A stretch of DNA of 64,000 bases. It comes from an uncultured Opitutia bacterium. Its GTDB lineage: Bacteria; Verrucomicrobiota; Verrucomicrobiia; Opitutales; Opitutaceae. The stretch lies in assembly GCA_903859715.1 (NCBI GenBank), contig CAIONS010000023.1, positions 38,430 to 102,429 of the forward strand, in the 5' to 3' direction. Numbering within the stretch: position 1 is the stretch's first letter; the number at the start of each line of letters is the position of its first letter. Position numbers and translations under genes: made by a program. This document shows, piece after piece, positions 27,494 through 37,450 of this stretch. Under the pieces are notes generated by a model that saw nothing but the letters and a program-made list of their open reading frames with translations, was not told the origin of the DNA and made no database searches.

Positions 27494-28129
27494 TCACCGC
27501 ACCGACGCCAGAGCGAGGCTGACAGCGAAGATGAGGAAAACCACGCCGAGCGCGCGGTCGATCCAATGGCCGTAGTGCAGGAAGCGGCGGCGCACGCCTT
27601 CGCGCGTGAAGACCACCGACACGAGTGAAAACCATCCGATCGTCGCCATCGCCATCCACAGGCCGTAGCCAGCTTGAATCAGCTTCGGCGTGTGCGGGTT
27701 CACCAGCAGCACGAACAGTGAGATGAAGAACAGCGTGACCTTCGGGTTGAGCGCGTTGGTCAGGAAGCCGGTCGCGAACGCCCCGCGGTCAGACGGCGGC
27801 ATAGCAACACCGATACCGACCAACGTCTCCATCACCCGCGGTTTCGTCCGCAGCGCCTGCACGCCCAGCCACGCGATATAGGCGGCACCGGCATATTTCA
27901 CCACGTTGAACCAGAGCACCGAGCCGCGGATCAGCAGCCCGAGTCCGAGCAGCGAATAGGTCACGTGCAGCAGGATCGCCGTGCCCACCCCGACGCTGGT
28001 CCACAGCGCGGTGCGGCGGCCGTGGGTGAGACTCTGCTTGAGGACAATGGCAAAATCCGGCCCGGGACTCGCGACCGCGAGCAGATGCGCCAGAGCGACC
28101 TTGGAGAACTCCAGCCAGAGGTCGGACAT
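27494..28129 (-). CDS. LysE/RhtB family amino acid exporter
   Basis: A 211-residue protein with about six hydrophobic segments, the standard LysE/RhtB size. The signature ASPGPDFAIVLKQSLTHGRRTALWTSVGVG near the N-terminus (SPGPD and G-R-R-x-G/A) and FLTNALNPKVTLFFISLF (NPK) are diagnostic. It would export an amino acid or derivative by proton exchange; substrate unknown. It starts 6 bp downstream of the TPR lipoprotein stop, so the two are likely co-transcribed. Confidence 0.92.
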   Translation of the reverse strand: MSDLWLEFSKVALAHLLAVASPGPDFAIVLKQSLTHGRRTALWTSVGVGTAILLHVTYSLLGLGLLIRGSVLWFNVVKYAGAAYIAWLGVQALRTKPRVMETLVGIGVAMPPSDRGAFATGFLTNALNPKVTLFFISLFVLLVNPHTPKLIQAGYGLWMAMATIGWFSLVSVVFTREGVRRRFLHYGHWIDRALGVVFLIFAVSLALASVR

Positions 28130-28135
28130 CGCGAC

Positions 28136-28636
28136 TCAGAGCGCTTGTTCCTTGAACCCCGGGTCCGCGAGGATCCGGTCCAACTCTCCATTTTCCGCGA
28201 AAACCCGGATGCCTCGATCATCCGGATGATCCTTCCGCGCCTGGGCCAGGGTCTCGCGGGCTTCGTCCACCCGGCCCAGCAGGGCGAGAATATAGACCTG
28301 CTGCAGCACCAGCTGGGAATTCTGCGAGTCCCGCTTGTAACTCTCCCGGCAGGTCTTGAGCGCCTGCTCAAAGGCCTCCTTGGCTCCGGAGCGGTTGTCC
28401 AACCGGCGGCGCACGGTCCCCAGGCTCAGCCAATAATCCGACGTGTCGGGGCAGACCGCCACGGCCTGAATCAGGAGCCCCTCGGCGCGCGGATAATCGC
28501 GCAGCGTGACAGCGAAACTGGCCTCGCTCACAAAGCTCGCCCCCTGCTTGCGCTCGAGCGGCGTGATTTCCTTGCGCGAACAGCCCGTGAAAAAGACCGC
28601 CGACAGGCCCAGCGTGATGAGAAAATGGCGTCGCAT
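28136..28636 (-). CDS. TPR-containing lipoprotein
   Basis: A 166-residue protein. The N-terminus MRRHFLITLGLSAVFFTGCSRK is a lipoprotein signal with a lipobox-like FTGC. Two to three TPR-like helical hairpins follow (SDYWLSLGTVRRRLDNRSGAKEAFEQAL; VLQQVYILALLGRVDEARETLAQARKDHP). It would be an envelope-anchored adaptor; partner unknown. I chose the ATG at 28636 because it starts the lipoprotein signal; an upstream in-frame start would include repeat sequence. Confidence 0.82.
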   Translation of the reverse strand: MRRHFLITLGLSAVFFTGCSRKEITPLERKQGASFVSEASFAVTLRDYPRAEGLLIQAVAVCPDTSDYWLSLGTVRRRLDNRSGAKEAFEQALKTCRESYKRDSQNSQLVLQQVYILALLGRVDEARETLAQARKDHPDDRGIRVFAENGELDRILADPGFKEQAL

Positions 28637-28664
28637 GAAAATTTCCGATCTCCGGGGAGTCTGA

Positions 28665-28747
28665 TTTTTACAGAAGGTAACGGAGGAAACAGGGAGGTAA
28701 CACATGGGAGAATCTCATCCCTCAGTTTTCTCCGTTACCTCTGTAAA
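28665..28747. repeat. Palindromic repeat pair, TTTTACAGGAGG family
   Basis: TTTTTACAGAAGGTAACGGA at the left and CTCCGTTACCTCTGTAAAA at the right are inverted copies around about 25 bp. It lies between the pilB-like stop and the TPR lipoprotein start, same strand, so it may be the terminator of the obg-pilB unit or the leader of the lipoprotein unit. Confidence 0.85.
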
Positions 28748-28758
28748 ATACTCCGTCC

Positions 28759-30468
28759 TCACTGGTCCGGCGGGACGGTGGCGATGGCCTCCTCCAGCGT
28801 CGACAGGCCTTCCTTGACCTTGAGCAGGCTGTCTTGGTGCAGCGTCTTCATGCCAGCGCGCATGGCGATTTTCTTCAACTCGGAGGTCTCGACCTCCTTG
28901 TTGATGCCGTCGACCAGCTCGTCGTTGGAAATCATGAGCTCATGGATGCCGACCCGGCCCTTGTAGCCGCTGCCGCCGCACTTGGAACAGCCGCGCGGGC
29001 TGTGCCGGTAAATCTGGCCGCTCCAGCCGATGCCCCGTTCCAGAATCTCCTTTTCGCGCCCTTGCGGCTGGTAGCTGACCCGGCAGGTCTTGCACACCCG
29101 GCGCATCAGGCGCTGGGAGCACACGCAGAGCAGCGAGGATGAGATCATGAACGGCTCGATGCCCATGTCGGACAACCGCGCAATCGTGCTCGGCGCGTCG
29201 TTCGTGTGCAGCGTGCTCATGAGCAAGTGACCGGTGAGCGCGGCTTCCACGGCGACATCCGCCGTTTCCTTGTCTCGAATTTCGCCCACGAGGATGATGT
29301 CGGGGTCCTGCCGGAGAAACGAGCGCAGCGCCGCGGCAAACGTGAGCCCGATCTGCCGGTGCATCTGCATTTGGTTGATGCCCATCAGCGTGTATTCGAT
29401 GGGGTCCTCGGCCGTGCGGATGACGAGTTCCGGGGAATTGATTTCGTTCAGCGCGGAGTAGAGCGTCATCGACTTGCCGGAGCCGGTCGGGCCGCAGTGC
29501 AGGATCATGCCGTAGGGCTGGCGGATGACCTCGCGGTAGCGGACGAGGGCCTCCTCCGAGAAACCCAGCGCGGGCAGCGGCAGCGTGGCCTTCTGCTTGT
29601 CGAGAATACGCATGACCATGCCTTCGCCGTGATTGAGCGGCGCGGTCGAGACACGAAGGTCGAGGTCGAGGGATTTCTTGGTGAACTGCTTGAAAATGAT
29701 GCGCCCGTCCTGCGGCAACCGCCGTTCGGCGATGTCGAGGTTGCACATGATCTTCACGCGGGCGACGAGGGCCGGGGCGACCTTGGCGGGCAGGCGGAGC
29801 TTTTCCTGGCACAAGCCGTCGATGCGGTAGCGGACGATGATTTCGTTCTCCTGCGGCTCGATGTGGATATCGCTCGCCCCCGCGAAATAGGCGTCCTCGA
29901 TGATGCGGTTGGCGAGCTGGATGATCGGGCCGGACTCCTCGTTGACGAGTTCGTCGTCGCTGGCCTCGATGACCGTGCCGAACTCCGCGCCGATCTGCTG
30001 CACGACATCGTCAAAGCCCGCGGAGCGGTTGTCCTGCCCTTGGTTGAACTTGTCGCGGATGTCCTTCTCACGGCCCAGCATCCGGACCACGCGCAGACCC
30101 GTCATCTCGTGGATCTTCACCGGGACCGTCACCTCGAAAGGATTCGCGAACACCACCAGCAGCAGCTGGCCGACGGTGCCGACCGGGATCACCAGGTTTT
30201 CCTCGCAGAATTCGCGCGGGATCCGCTCGTACGTGGCCGGCGTGACGCGATAGCGGGCGATGTTGTAAGGCGCCAGACCGAGCGCGCGGGCCTTGGCCAC
30301 GAGAATCTGGAGGGGCGTGATCCGGTATTCCTCCTGCAGCAGGCGGTCGAGCGCGTCGCCGTTCAGGTCGGCCGTCACCGCGGCAATGACATCGCGCTGC
30401 CGGCCCGTGAGCCGGTTCATCTCCATCAGCTTGGCGACGATCTGCGTCTGGACTTTTCCGAGTGGCAT
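28759..30468 (-). CDS. Type IV pilus / type II secretion assembly ATPase (PilB/GspE family)
   Basis: A 569-residue ATPase. The N-terminal MshEN-like domain (about 1-150) precedes a linker and the RecA-like motor. Walker A is GPTGSGKSMTLYS near 326, the Asp box and Walker B region include LRQDPDIILVGEIRDKETAD, and STLHTNDAPSTIARL is the His box. Paired CxxC knuckles (RRVCKTCRV near 457 and GCSKCGGSGYKGRVG near 493) are the zinc site of extension ATPases. It would power assembly of a pilus or pseudopilus, perhaps including the pilin at 1-202. The ATG at 30468 overlaps the stop of the upstream gene by a few bases. Confidence 0.93.
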   Translation of the reverse strand: MPLGKVQTQIVAKLMEMNRLTGRQRDVIAAVTADLNGDALDRLLQEEYRITPLQILVAKARALGLAPYNIARYRVTPATYERIPREFCEENLVIPVGTVGQLLLVVFANPFEVTVPVKIHEMTGLRVVRMLGREKDIRDKFNQGQDNRSAGFDDVVQQIGAEFGTVIEASDDELVNEESGPIIQLANRIIEDAYFAGASDIHIEPQENEIIVRYRIDGLCQEKLRLPAKVAPALVARVKIMCNLDIAERRLPQDGRIIFKQFTKKSLDLDLRVSTAPLNHGEGMVMRILDKQKATLPLPALGFSEEALVRYREVIRQPYGMILHCGPTGSGKSMTLYSALNEINSPELVIRTAEDPIEYTLMGINQMQMHRQIGLTFAAALRSFLRQDPDIILVGEIRDKETADVAVEAALTGHLLMSTLHTNDAPSTIARLSDMGIEPFMISSSLLCVCSQRLMRRVCKTCRVSYQPQGREKEILERGIGWSGQIYRHSPRGCSKCGGSGYKGRVGIHELMISNDELVDGINKEVETSELKKIAMRAGMKTLHQDSLLKVKEGLSTLEEAIATVPPDQ

Positions 30469-30472
30469 GGCG

Positions 30473-31114
30473 TCAGGTGGCGGCCGGGGGCGGCGAAGGC
30501 TTGGCGGCGGCCGGCGCGGTCGCCGCAGGTTTGGGGAAAGGCGACGTCGAGCCGAACGGCGAGCGGGTGCCCGTGGACGGCGTGCCGAACGGCGAACGCG
30601 TCCCGGAAACCACCGCCGGCGGCGGCGCCGCGCGCTCGGCGGAGAGTTTTTCCAGATAGTCGGCAATCACCTCGAGCGTGGTGCCGAACCAGAGAATCGG
30701 GCCGGTGAACTGCTTTTCCCAGAAGCTCCGGACGGCGGGACTCAGGTGGTACGCCGTGGCCATGAAATGAAAATCCTCGTCATGGTCGAACGGCACCGAC
30801 CACGTGGCCCAGCATGTCGGGATGTCGATGGTCTTCTTCACCTCGTCATGGACCTCATAGCCGCGCAGGTCGACCAGGCCGGCGCCCTCGTTGTCCACGA
30901 TGTACTGGAGGACATCCTCCTCGCTGAGGACCTTCAGTTCGTAGGCCAGAATGCCGAGCACGGTGCTCTGCCGCGGCTGTTCCAGGGTGACAATCTCCAG
31001 CAGCCGCTCGTTGGCTTTCTCGAGATCCTCGATTTTCACCAGGTTCGCCTCGACGAGGCCCGCGCCCAGCAGGCGGTTGGCGCGCATCAAGAGTTGACGG
31101 TGTTCCGATGGCAT
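30473..31114 (-). CDS. MshEN/GspE N-terminal-domain-like protein
   Basis: A 213-residue protein. The region 10-165 resembles the N-terminal domain of PilB/GspE ATPases (LLGAGLVEANLVKIEDLEKANERL, VLGILAYELKVLSEEDVLQYIVDNEGAGLVDL). It has no ATPase domain. The C-terminal 50 residues are low complexity with two copies of GTRSPFG and a Pro/Ala-rich end. MshEN domains can bind cyclic di-GMP; whether this one does is not evident, since the expected RLGxxL repeats are poorly matched. It sits between obg and the PilB-like ATPase gene, adjacent to both. Confidence 0.75.
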   Translation of the reverse strand: MPSEHRQLLMRANRLLGAGLVEANLVKIEDLEKANERLLEIVTLEQPRQSTVLGILAYELKVLSEEDVLQYIVDNEGAGLVDLRGYEVHDEVKKTIDIPTCWATWSVPFDHDEDFHFMATAYHLSPAVRSFWEKQFTGPILWFGTTLEVIADYLEKLSAERAAPPPAVVSGTRSPFGTPSTGTRSPFGSTSPFPKPAATAPAAAKPSPPPAAT

Positions 31115-31134
31115 GGGTCAGGTCAGAAACTGCT

Positions 31135-32319
<1,185 letters not shown>

Positions 32320-32886
32320 TTACTTGAAGCTGACTCCTCCGACTTCACAAAGAAAGATCGTGCTCGGAGTGTCAGGATGCTCGAAGTTCGGGATCTGCGG
32401 AGCGAGCTTCACCCAGGCCAATGGCATCGGCTTTCCCTTTTTCATTTGATCAAATAGCTCACGGAAAAATCTCGGGAAAGATGAGCCATTTCGGGCCAGG
32501 GTAATGACAAGGTTAGCATGACCGTAAACAGGCTTTCCAGCTGGCTTGCGGTTGTGATTTTCCGAAGCAACAACAACAACCTTTGCACCTGAATCGCGAA
32601 TGGTAGCGCGCAGATATAGATCGGTCCCTTCCAAGACACCACCATCGCCAATGGTGGCATAGAGAAAGAGAACGTCACACTGGGGAACTGCATATTTCGA
32701 TTCTTCCAAAGAGGTGAAAAGATCACGTAAGGCAGCCTTGTCTTCTTCGATTAGTGTTCCAGCTGCACCATTTGTGAGATCAAGAAATCCGAGTCGCGGA
32801 TCCTTGATTCGCCCTTTACGGCCCGACAGCCGTAAGATCGCGAAGCCTATGATCGCGGCGATAATCCAAACAATTAGGACGCTCAT
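32320..32886 (-). CDS. Unknown membrane-anchored protein of atypical GC content
   Basis: A 188-residue protein from the ATG at 32886 (MSVLIVWIIAAIIGFAIL); a further in-frame ATG at 32928 would add 14 residues. One transmembrane helix at the N-terminus is followed by a basic stretch and a soluble domain. The pattern CDVLFLYATIG ... TDLYLRATIRDSGAKVVVVASEN suggests alternating strands and helices, Rossmann-like, but I recognise no family. Base composition is about 50% GC in counted lines, far below its neighbours, and codon use includes many A/T-ending codons. It is flanked by AT-rich spacers and separates the obg-pilB unit from the dcw operon. These signs suggest recent horizontal acquisition. 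Confidence 0.75.
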   Translation of the reverse strand: MSVLIVWIIAAIIGFAILRLSGRKGRIKDPRLGFLDLTNGAAGTLIEEDKAALRDLFTSLEESKYAVPQCDVLFLYATIGDGGVLEGTDLYLRATIRDSGAKVVVVASENHNRKPAGKPVYGHANLVITLARNGSSFPRFFRELFDQMKKGKPMPLAWVKLAPQIPNFEHPDTPSTIFLCEVGGVSFK

Positions 32887-33008
32887 CTTGTTCGCCCAAA
32901 ATTGAATGAAACGCGGACCATGATCCAATAGATTTCACAGACGAAGGATCTATTTACCTAAAGGACAGAACGAAGATCTTACCCAATCCTGAGATTACAA
33001 TCCTCCGC

Positions 33009-34298
33009 TCACAGCGTGATCTTGATCCCTTTGCGAAGATAGGTCGGCACGTCGAGGTCCTGGCCGTCGAAGAGATTCCGGTCGGTTTTCTCGAAATGTC
33101 CCCGGCTTTCCACTTCGCCGAAGCCAAATTCATCCTGTGCCGTCTTCGCCTGCGCCGCGGTCATCGCAGCCGGGATCAGCTCCGGTTCCGCCGGCCGGTC
33201 GGCGCCCGTGGTCTTCTCCGGAGCAAGCGCCGTCGTCGACGTGGCCGCATTCTCGGTGCGGGTAAAGGGAGTCTTCGTCCGGCCCGCCGGGGTCGGCCGC
33301 CGGCTGGTCACCGCCCGTCCGCCCATGTCGCTCATGCCGAGCACGCAGACTTCGACGCGATGCTGCATGCCTTCGTCAATCACCGCGCCCATGATGATGT
33401 GGGACTCGCGGCCAAACTGCTCGGTGATGGCGGTCATCAGCTCGTTGACCTTCGGCAGGGTCAGGTCGGTGCCTCCGATGATGTTCACCAGCATGCGGTC
33501 CGCCTTCCGGGAAAACTCGGGCGTGTGCAGCAGCGGGCAGAGCTTCAGGCTCGCCAGCGCATCGGCCACGGCGTTCTCGCCCGTGCCCTCGCCCAGGCCG
33601 AACAAGGTCTTGCCGCCGCGCTGCGAGAACACCTGGCGCAGCGTGGCAAAATCGAGGTTGATCAGGCCGGTCTTGAAGAGCATCGCCCAGATGGACTTCA
33701 CCCCGCGGCCGATCCACTCGTCGGCGCGGGCAAACGAATCGAGCACGCTGGTATCCTCGGCCCCTTCCTGGAGCAGGATGTCGTTCGGGAGCGGAATGAC
33801 GGCGTCACAAACCTTGCGCAGGGCCTGCAGTCCTTCCTCGGCCTGCTTGAGCCGGCGGCCGCCCTCGAAGCTGAACGGCAGCGTCACGAACGCGATGACG
33901 AGCGCGCCCTGTTCCGCCGCGATCTCCGCGACGACCGGCATTGCCCCGCTGCCCGTGCCGCCGCCCATGCCGGCGATCAGGAATACCAAGTCGCAGTCCT
34001 TCACGACGGCGGAGATTTTTTCGCGGTCCGCCTCGGCGGCCTCGCGGCCGAGTTCCGGATCACCGCCGGCGCCCAGGCCGCGGGTGACGCCCATGCCGAT
34101 GAGGACCTTGTCCTGCACCGGGGAGCTGGCGAGCGCCTGGTAATCGGTGTTGATGACCGCGAGCTGCAGGCGCTCGAGGTTCTCCATCTTGAGCCGGTCG
34201 ACGGCGTTGGAGCCGGCCCCGCCGACGCCGATGAGCTTGATCGCGATGTTGCGGTCGGTGAGCAGCGAATGCTCCAGCGGAAGTTCGTTGAGGTTCAT
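33009..34298 (-). CDS. ftsZ: Cell division protein FtsZ
   Basis: A 429-residue tubulin homologue. KLIGVGGAGSNAVDRL is the N-terminal nucleotide motif, GMGGGTGSGAMPV near 110 is the tubulin signature, and NDILLQEGAEDTSVLDSF and NLDFATLRQVF cover the T7-loop region. A variable linker (about 325-405) leads to the C-terminal peptide DVPTYLRKGIKITL, the docking site for FtsA. It forms the Z-ring. Last gene of the dcw operon, 6 bp after ftsA. Confidence 0.97.
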   Translation of the reverse strand: MNLNELPLEHSLLTDRNIAIKLIGVGGAGSNAVDRLKMENLERLQLAVINTDYQALASSPVQDKVLIGMGVTRGLGAGGDPELGREAAEADREKISAVVKDCDLVFLIAGMGGGTGSGAMPVVAEIAAEQGALVIAFVTLPFSFEGGRRLKQAEEGLQALRKVCDAVIPLPNDILLQEGAEDTSVLDSFARADEWIGRGVKSIWAMLFKTGLINLDFATLRQVFSQRGGKTLFGLGEGTGENAVADALASLKLCPLLHTPEFSRKADRMLVNIIGGTDLTLPKVNELMTAITEQFGRESHIIMGAVIDEGMQHRVEVCVLGMSDMGGRAVTSRRPTPAGRTKTPFTRTENAATSTTALAPEKTTGADRPAEPELIPAAMTAAQAKTAQDEFGFGEVESRGHFEKTDRNLFDGQDLDVPTYLRKGIKITL

Positions 34299-34304
34299 GG
34301 CGGC

Positions 34305-35519
34305 TCAGGAGCTGGCGAAGAGGCGTTTGACGTTGGAGAGGAAGCCGCCGCGGCGCCGGGCGGACAGTGCGCGCTCGTTCTGGGAGCTGACGCCGTAGTA
34401 CAGCAGGCCGAGCGCGGTGTTGTTGGCGGGATCACGCAAGTTCTCGGCCACCCACGAGGGCGTTTCACCGAGATGGGCCGGGACGCCGAACACCTTCGCC
34501 GCGGTCTCCGCGATGCCGGCCAGCTTGGCCGTGCCACCGGTCAGCACAACGCCGGCCGCGCAGGTCTCGGGCGAAAACGCGCTGCCGAGCTTCTTCTTCA
34601 CAACCTCGAGCAATTCCCACGTGCGCGCCGCGGTGATCTGTTCGATGGCCAGCCGGGGAAACTGGCGGTCGCCGATGGAGAAATTGCCGTCGAGCCAGAC
34701 CTTGTCGGCTTTGTCGCGCGCCTGCACGGCGGCGCGGCCGAAGCGGAGCTTGAGCTTCTCGGCCTGCCCCTCGGTGAGCCGGAGGCCGATGCTGAGGTCG
34801 TTGGTCAGGTGCGAGCCACCAACCGGGACCACGCCCGTCGTGTGCGGGCTGCCGTCGCGGTAGAGCACATAGTCCGTCGTGCCTGCGCCGAGATCGATCG
34901 CGAGCACGCCATGCTGGCGTTCCTCGGCGGTCGTGACCATGTGACCGGAGGCGAGGCTGGCGAGCACCAGCTCGCGCACCTCGAGGTTGAAGCCGCGGAT
35001 CACATGAATGTTGTCGGCGAGCCGGGGCTCCTGCCCGTGCACGGTCCAGTAGCCGACCTCGAGCCGCTGGCCCACGAGATTCTCCGGCGTGCCGGGGATC
35101 AGGCGGCCGTCCACCCGGAAGGGCCGGCGGATGTTGTGCACGACCATGCGGCCGGCGGGCAACTCCTTCGACTTGGCGAGATCGCTGACCGTGCGGATGT
35201 CATCCGCGTCGATCATGTTGTCCGCCGCCTTCACGTTGAGCGAAGCCTCGTTGTAGAAACCCTCCAGGTGGCCGCCGGTCTGCGCGAGAAACACCAGCTC
35301 GATGCGCTCACCGGCATCGCGCTCGGCCTGCTCCAGCGCGCTGTGCGTGCATTCGCTGGCGGCCTTGTAGTCGACGACGGCGCCCTTGATCATCCCGCGC
35401 GAGCTGCATTCGCCGTGCCCGATGATGGCGAGCTCGCGGCCGTTGTATTCGCCGACGAGCGCGGTGATCTTCGAGGTGCCGATTTCGACTGCGCCAATGA
35501 AAGTGGTTCTGGAACTCAC
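34305..35519 (-). CDS. ftsA: Cell division protein FtsA
   Basis: A 404-residue actin-like ATPase. Visible are the phosphate-1 motif GAVEIGTSKITALVGE, the 1C domain, phosphate-2 LAIDLGAGTTDYVLY and adenosine motif VVLTGGTAKLAGIAE. The C-terminus RRGGFLSNVKRLFASS resembles a membrane-targeting amphipathic helix. It tethers FtsZ to the membrane. A strong GGAGGAGG sequence precedes the ATG at 35519, 15 bp after the ftsQ stop. Confidence 0.96.
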   Translation of the reverse strand: MSSRTTFIGAVEIGTSKITALVGEYNGRELAIIGHGECSSRGMIKGAVVDYKAASECTHSALEQAERDAGERIELVFLAQTGGHLEGFYNEASLNVKAADNMIDADDIRTVSDLAKSKELPAGRMVVHNIRRPFRVDGRLIPGTPENLVGQRLEVGYWTVHGQEPRLADNIHVIRGFNLEVRELVLASLASGHMVTTAEERQHGVLAIDLGAGTTDYVLYRDGSPHTTGVVPVGGSHLTNDLSIGLRLTEGQAEKLKLRFGRAAVQARDKADKVWLDGNFSIGDRQFPRLAIEQITAARTWELLEVVKKKLGSAFSPETCAAGVVLTGGTAKLAGIAETAAKVFGVPAHLGETPSWVAENLRDPANNTALGLLYYGVSSQNERALSARRRGGFLSNVKRLFASS

Positions 35520-35534
35520 GGGAGGAGGATTAAA

Positions 35535-36518
35535 CTAGTGGTTGGAAAGGCCGGTAAAAAGCAGGGGTTTCGTGACCGACGACGCCGGCTTGACCGCTCC
35601 CGCCGCCGGCGGCGTCTGGGCGCTGAGCCCGTCAAACGCCACGGGCACCTGCCCGCCGACCGCGAGGTTGATCTCGCGCAGCGCCTTGTCCGGCTGGGCG
35701 CGCGCCGCGTCCAGGATGGCGTCAAGGTTCGCGAGCTGCCGGAAAAAATCCTCCGTCGCACCGAAAGTGATCTTCGTCCCCTCCTTCGTGCCGATCTCGA
35801 TCTCGCCGTCCGATTCCAGCCGGGCCAGCGACACCACCCGCCAGTTCACATAGAGGTGCTCGGCCTCGAGCTTCGCCTTGGCGAGCAACTCGGCCACAGG
35901 CTCCATGCCGGTGATCGGCAGGAACGCGCCGCCCTGTCGCGCGAGTTTCACGCCGGCGAGCCAGGGCAGTGTCTCGGTCATCTTCGGGTCAAAGCCCGCG
36001 CCCTCAAAGACCACGCCATCGCGCGCCACAAACAGCGTCTGCGGAGCGCCTGCCTTGTCCTCCACCTGCAGCCGCGCCATCGGGGTGCGCTCGGCGAGCG
36101 TCACGGCCAGCGTCGCGGGAAAATTCCGGGTCAGCGTCGCCGCCCGCACCTGGCCCGAGGCCAGCAGCCGCGTCCGCAGCTGGAAAAGATCGAGCTCCAT
36201 GAGCGAGGTCCCTTTCGGCAGGGCCAGCGTGTGTGCCAGCCACGCCTGATCGAGCACGCCATCGGTCACCAGCACGAGATCCTTCATCTGCGTGGCCTTT
36301 ACCACCTCGGGCATTTTCTTCGGATCGTCCTGGAAAACCGAGGCCAGCTCCACGCCACCCCACGCGAGCAACGCCAGCGCACCGATAATGACCGCCGTCT
36401 TCAAGCCCCCGAACACGACGCGACGGCGACCCTCGGACGACATCGCACGATGGCTGACCTGCTGGGGAATATCCTTCCAGTGGCGCGCGGGCGTGAGCGT
36501 GGGATTGAGTGGATTCAC
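35535..36518 (-). CDS. ftsQ: Cell division protein FtsQ
   Basis: A 327-residue bitopic membrane protein. A cytoplasmic N-terminus of about 45 residues (NPLNPTLTPARHWKDIPQQ) precedes a transmembrane helix (TAVIIGALALLAWGGVELAS), a POTRA-like domain (DLVLVTDGVLDQAWLAHTL...) and a FtsQ/DivIB beta domain. It recruits FtsL/B and PBP3. I chose the GTG at 36518 because it overlaps the ddl stop in a GTGA four-base overlap, matching the coupling seen elsewhere in this operon; the frame is open 71 codons upstream inside ddl. Confidence 0.88.
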   Translation of the reverse strand: MNPLNPTLTPARHWKDIPQQVSHRAMSSEGRRRVVFGGLKTAVIIGALALLAWGGVELASVFQDDPKKMPEVVKATQMKDLVLVTDGVLDQAWLAHTLALPKGTSLMELDLFQLRTRLLASGQVRAATLTRNFPATLAVTLAERTPMARLQVEDKAGAPQTLFVARDGVVFEGAGFDPKMTETLPWLAGVKLARQGGAFLPITGMEPVAELLAKAKLEAEHLYVNWRVVSLARLESDGEIEIGTKEGTKITFGATEDFFRQLANLDAILDAARAQPDKALREINLAVGGQVPVAFDGLSAQTPPAAGAVKPASSVTKPLLFTGLSNH

Positions 36519-37450
36519 AATTTGGCGGATGCGGCGGCCGCGTGAAAACGCTGCAACGCGGGTGTGACCATTTCCCTGACCAAAGCCGTGAAATCCAATC
36601 CCGCGCAGCGAGCGCTCATCGGCAGCAGACTGGTCTCTTTCATGCCGGGCAGCGTGTTGATTTCCAGCAAATAAAGCGCGTTGGCCGCGGACAGCATGAA
36701 GTCGACGCGCGCATAGTCGCGGCAGCCGCACGCCGCATACGCCGTCTCGGCCGCCGCTCGCACCGTCGCCGTGAGCTCATCACCCAGCGGAGCCGGCGCA
36801 AAATACTCCGAGGCGCCCTTCGTGTACTTGCTCGCATAGTCGTAGACGCCGGACTTCGGGCAGATTTCCACGACGCCCATGGCCTTGCTGCCCATCACGC
36901 CGACGGACAGCTCGCGGCCGACGATCCGTTCCTCGACCAGCCAGTCGCCCGACGTGATCTTGCCAAGCGCCGCTCCGAGTTCGGCACGGTTTCCCGCCAG
37001 ACTCAGGCCCACGCTGCTCCCTTCGGCGTTCGGCTTGACGACCACGTTTTCGCCCAGCTGGGCGATCACCGCTTCCACTGTCGGCTTCGCTGTAGCCGTA
37101 AACAAAATCGCCTTCGCCCCGCGCACGCCGCGCGCCGCCGCCGCCTGTTTCGTGAGGGTCTTGTCCATCGTCAGCGCGCTGCTGGCGATATCACAGCCGG
37201 CATACTGCACTCCGGCCGCTTCGAGCAGCCGCTGCATGCCGCCATCCTCGCCAAATGTGCCATGCAACGTGGAAAACACCACGTGCTGCCGCCGATCGAG
37301 CCCGGCCGGCAGCGCGTTCGCCGTGATATCGAACAGCCGCGTCGGAAACGACCGTGCCAGCGCCACTGCACAGGCCTGGCCGGAGCCAAGGGAGACTTCC
37401 CGCTCGGACGACGTCCCGCCCGCGAACACCGCAATCACCGGGGTCGTCAC
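36515..37450 (-). CDS. ddl: D-alanine--D-alanine ligase
   Basis: A 311-residue ATP-grasp ligase. Motifs: IAVFAGGTSSEREVSLGSG (substrate-1 site), KPNAEGSSVGLSL (ATP/substrate loop), VEERIVGRELSVGVMG, and ARVDFMLSAANALYLLEINTLPGMKETSLLP (metal and D-Ala2 site). It forms the D-Ala-D-Ala dipeptide used by MurF. Its ATG overlaps the murC-murB stop (ATGA) and its TGA overlaps the ftsQ GTG, so the three are tightly coupled. Confidence 0.96.
   Translation of the reverse strand: MTTPVIAVFAGGTSSEREVSLGSGQACAVALARSFPTRLFDITANALPAGLDRRQHVVFSTLHGTFGEDGGMQRLLEAAGVQYAGCDIASSALTMDKTLTKQAAAARGVRGAKAILFTATAKPTVEAVIAQLGENVVVKPNAEGSSVGLSLAGNRAELGAALGKITSGDWLVEERIVGRELSVGVMGSKAMGVVEICPKSGVYDYASKYTKGASEYFAPAPLGDELTATVRAAAETAYAACGCRDYARVDFMLSAANALYLLEINTLPGMKETSLLPMSARCAGLDFTALVREMVTPALQRFHAAAASAKL

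Noticed and set aside
33096..36545. A plus-strand open frame of 1149 codons opposite ftsZ, ftsA and ftsQ
   Set aside because: It is antisense to three certain genes, is rich in Arg, His and Asp and has no recognisable domain. Such long frames arise from third-position GC bias.
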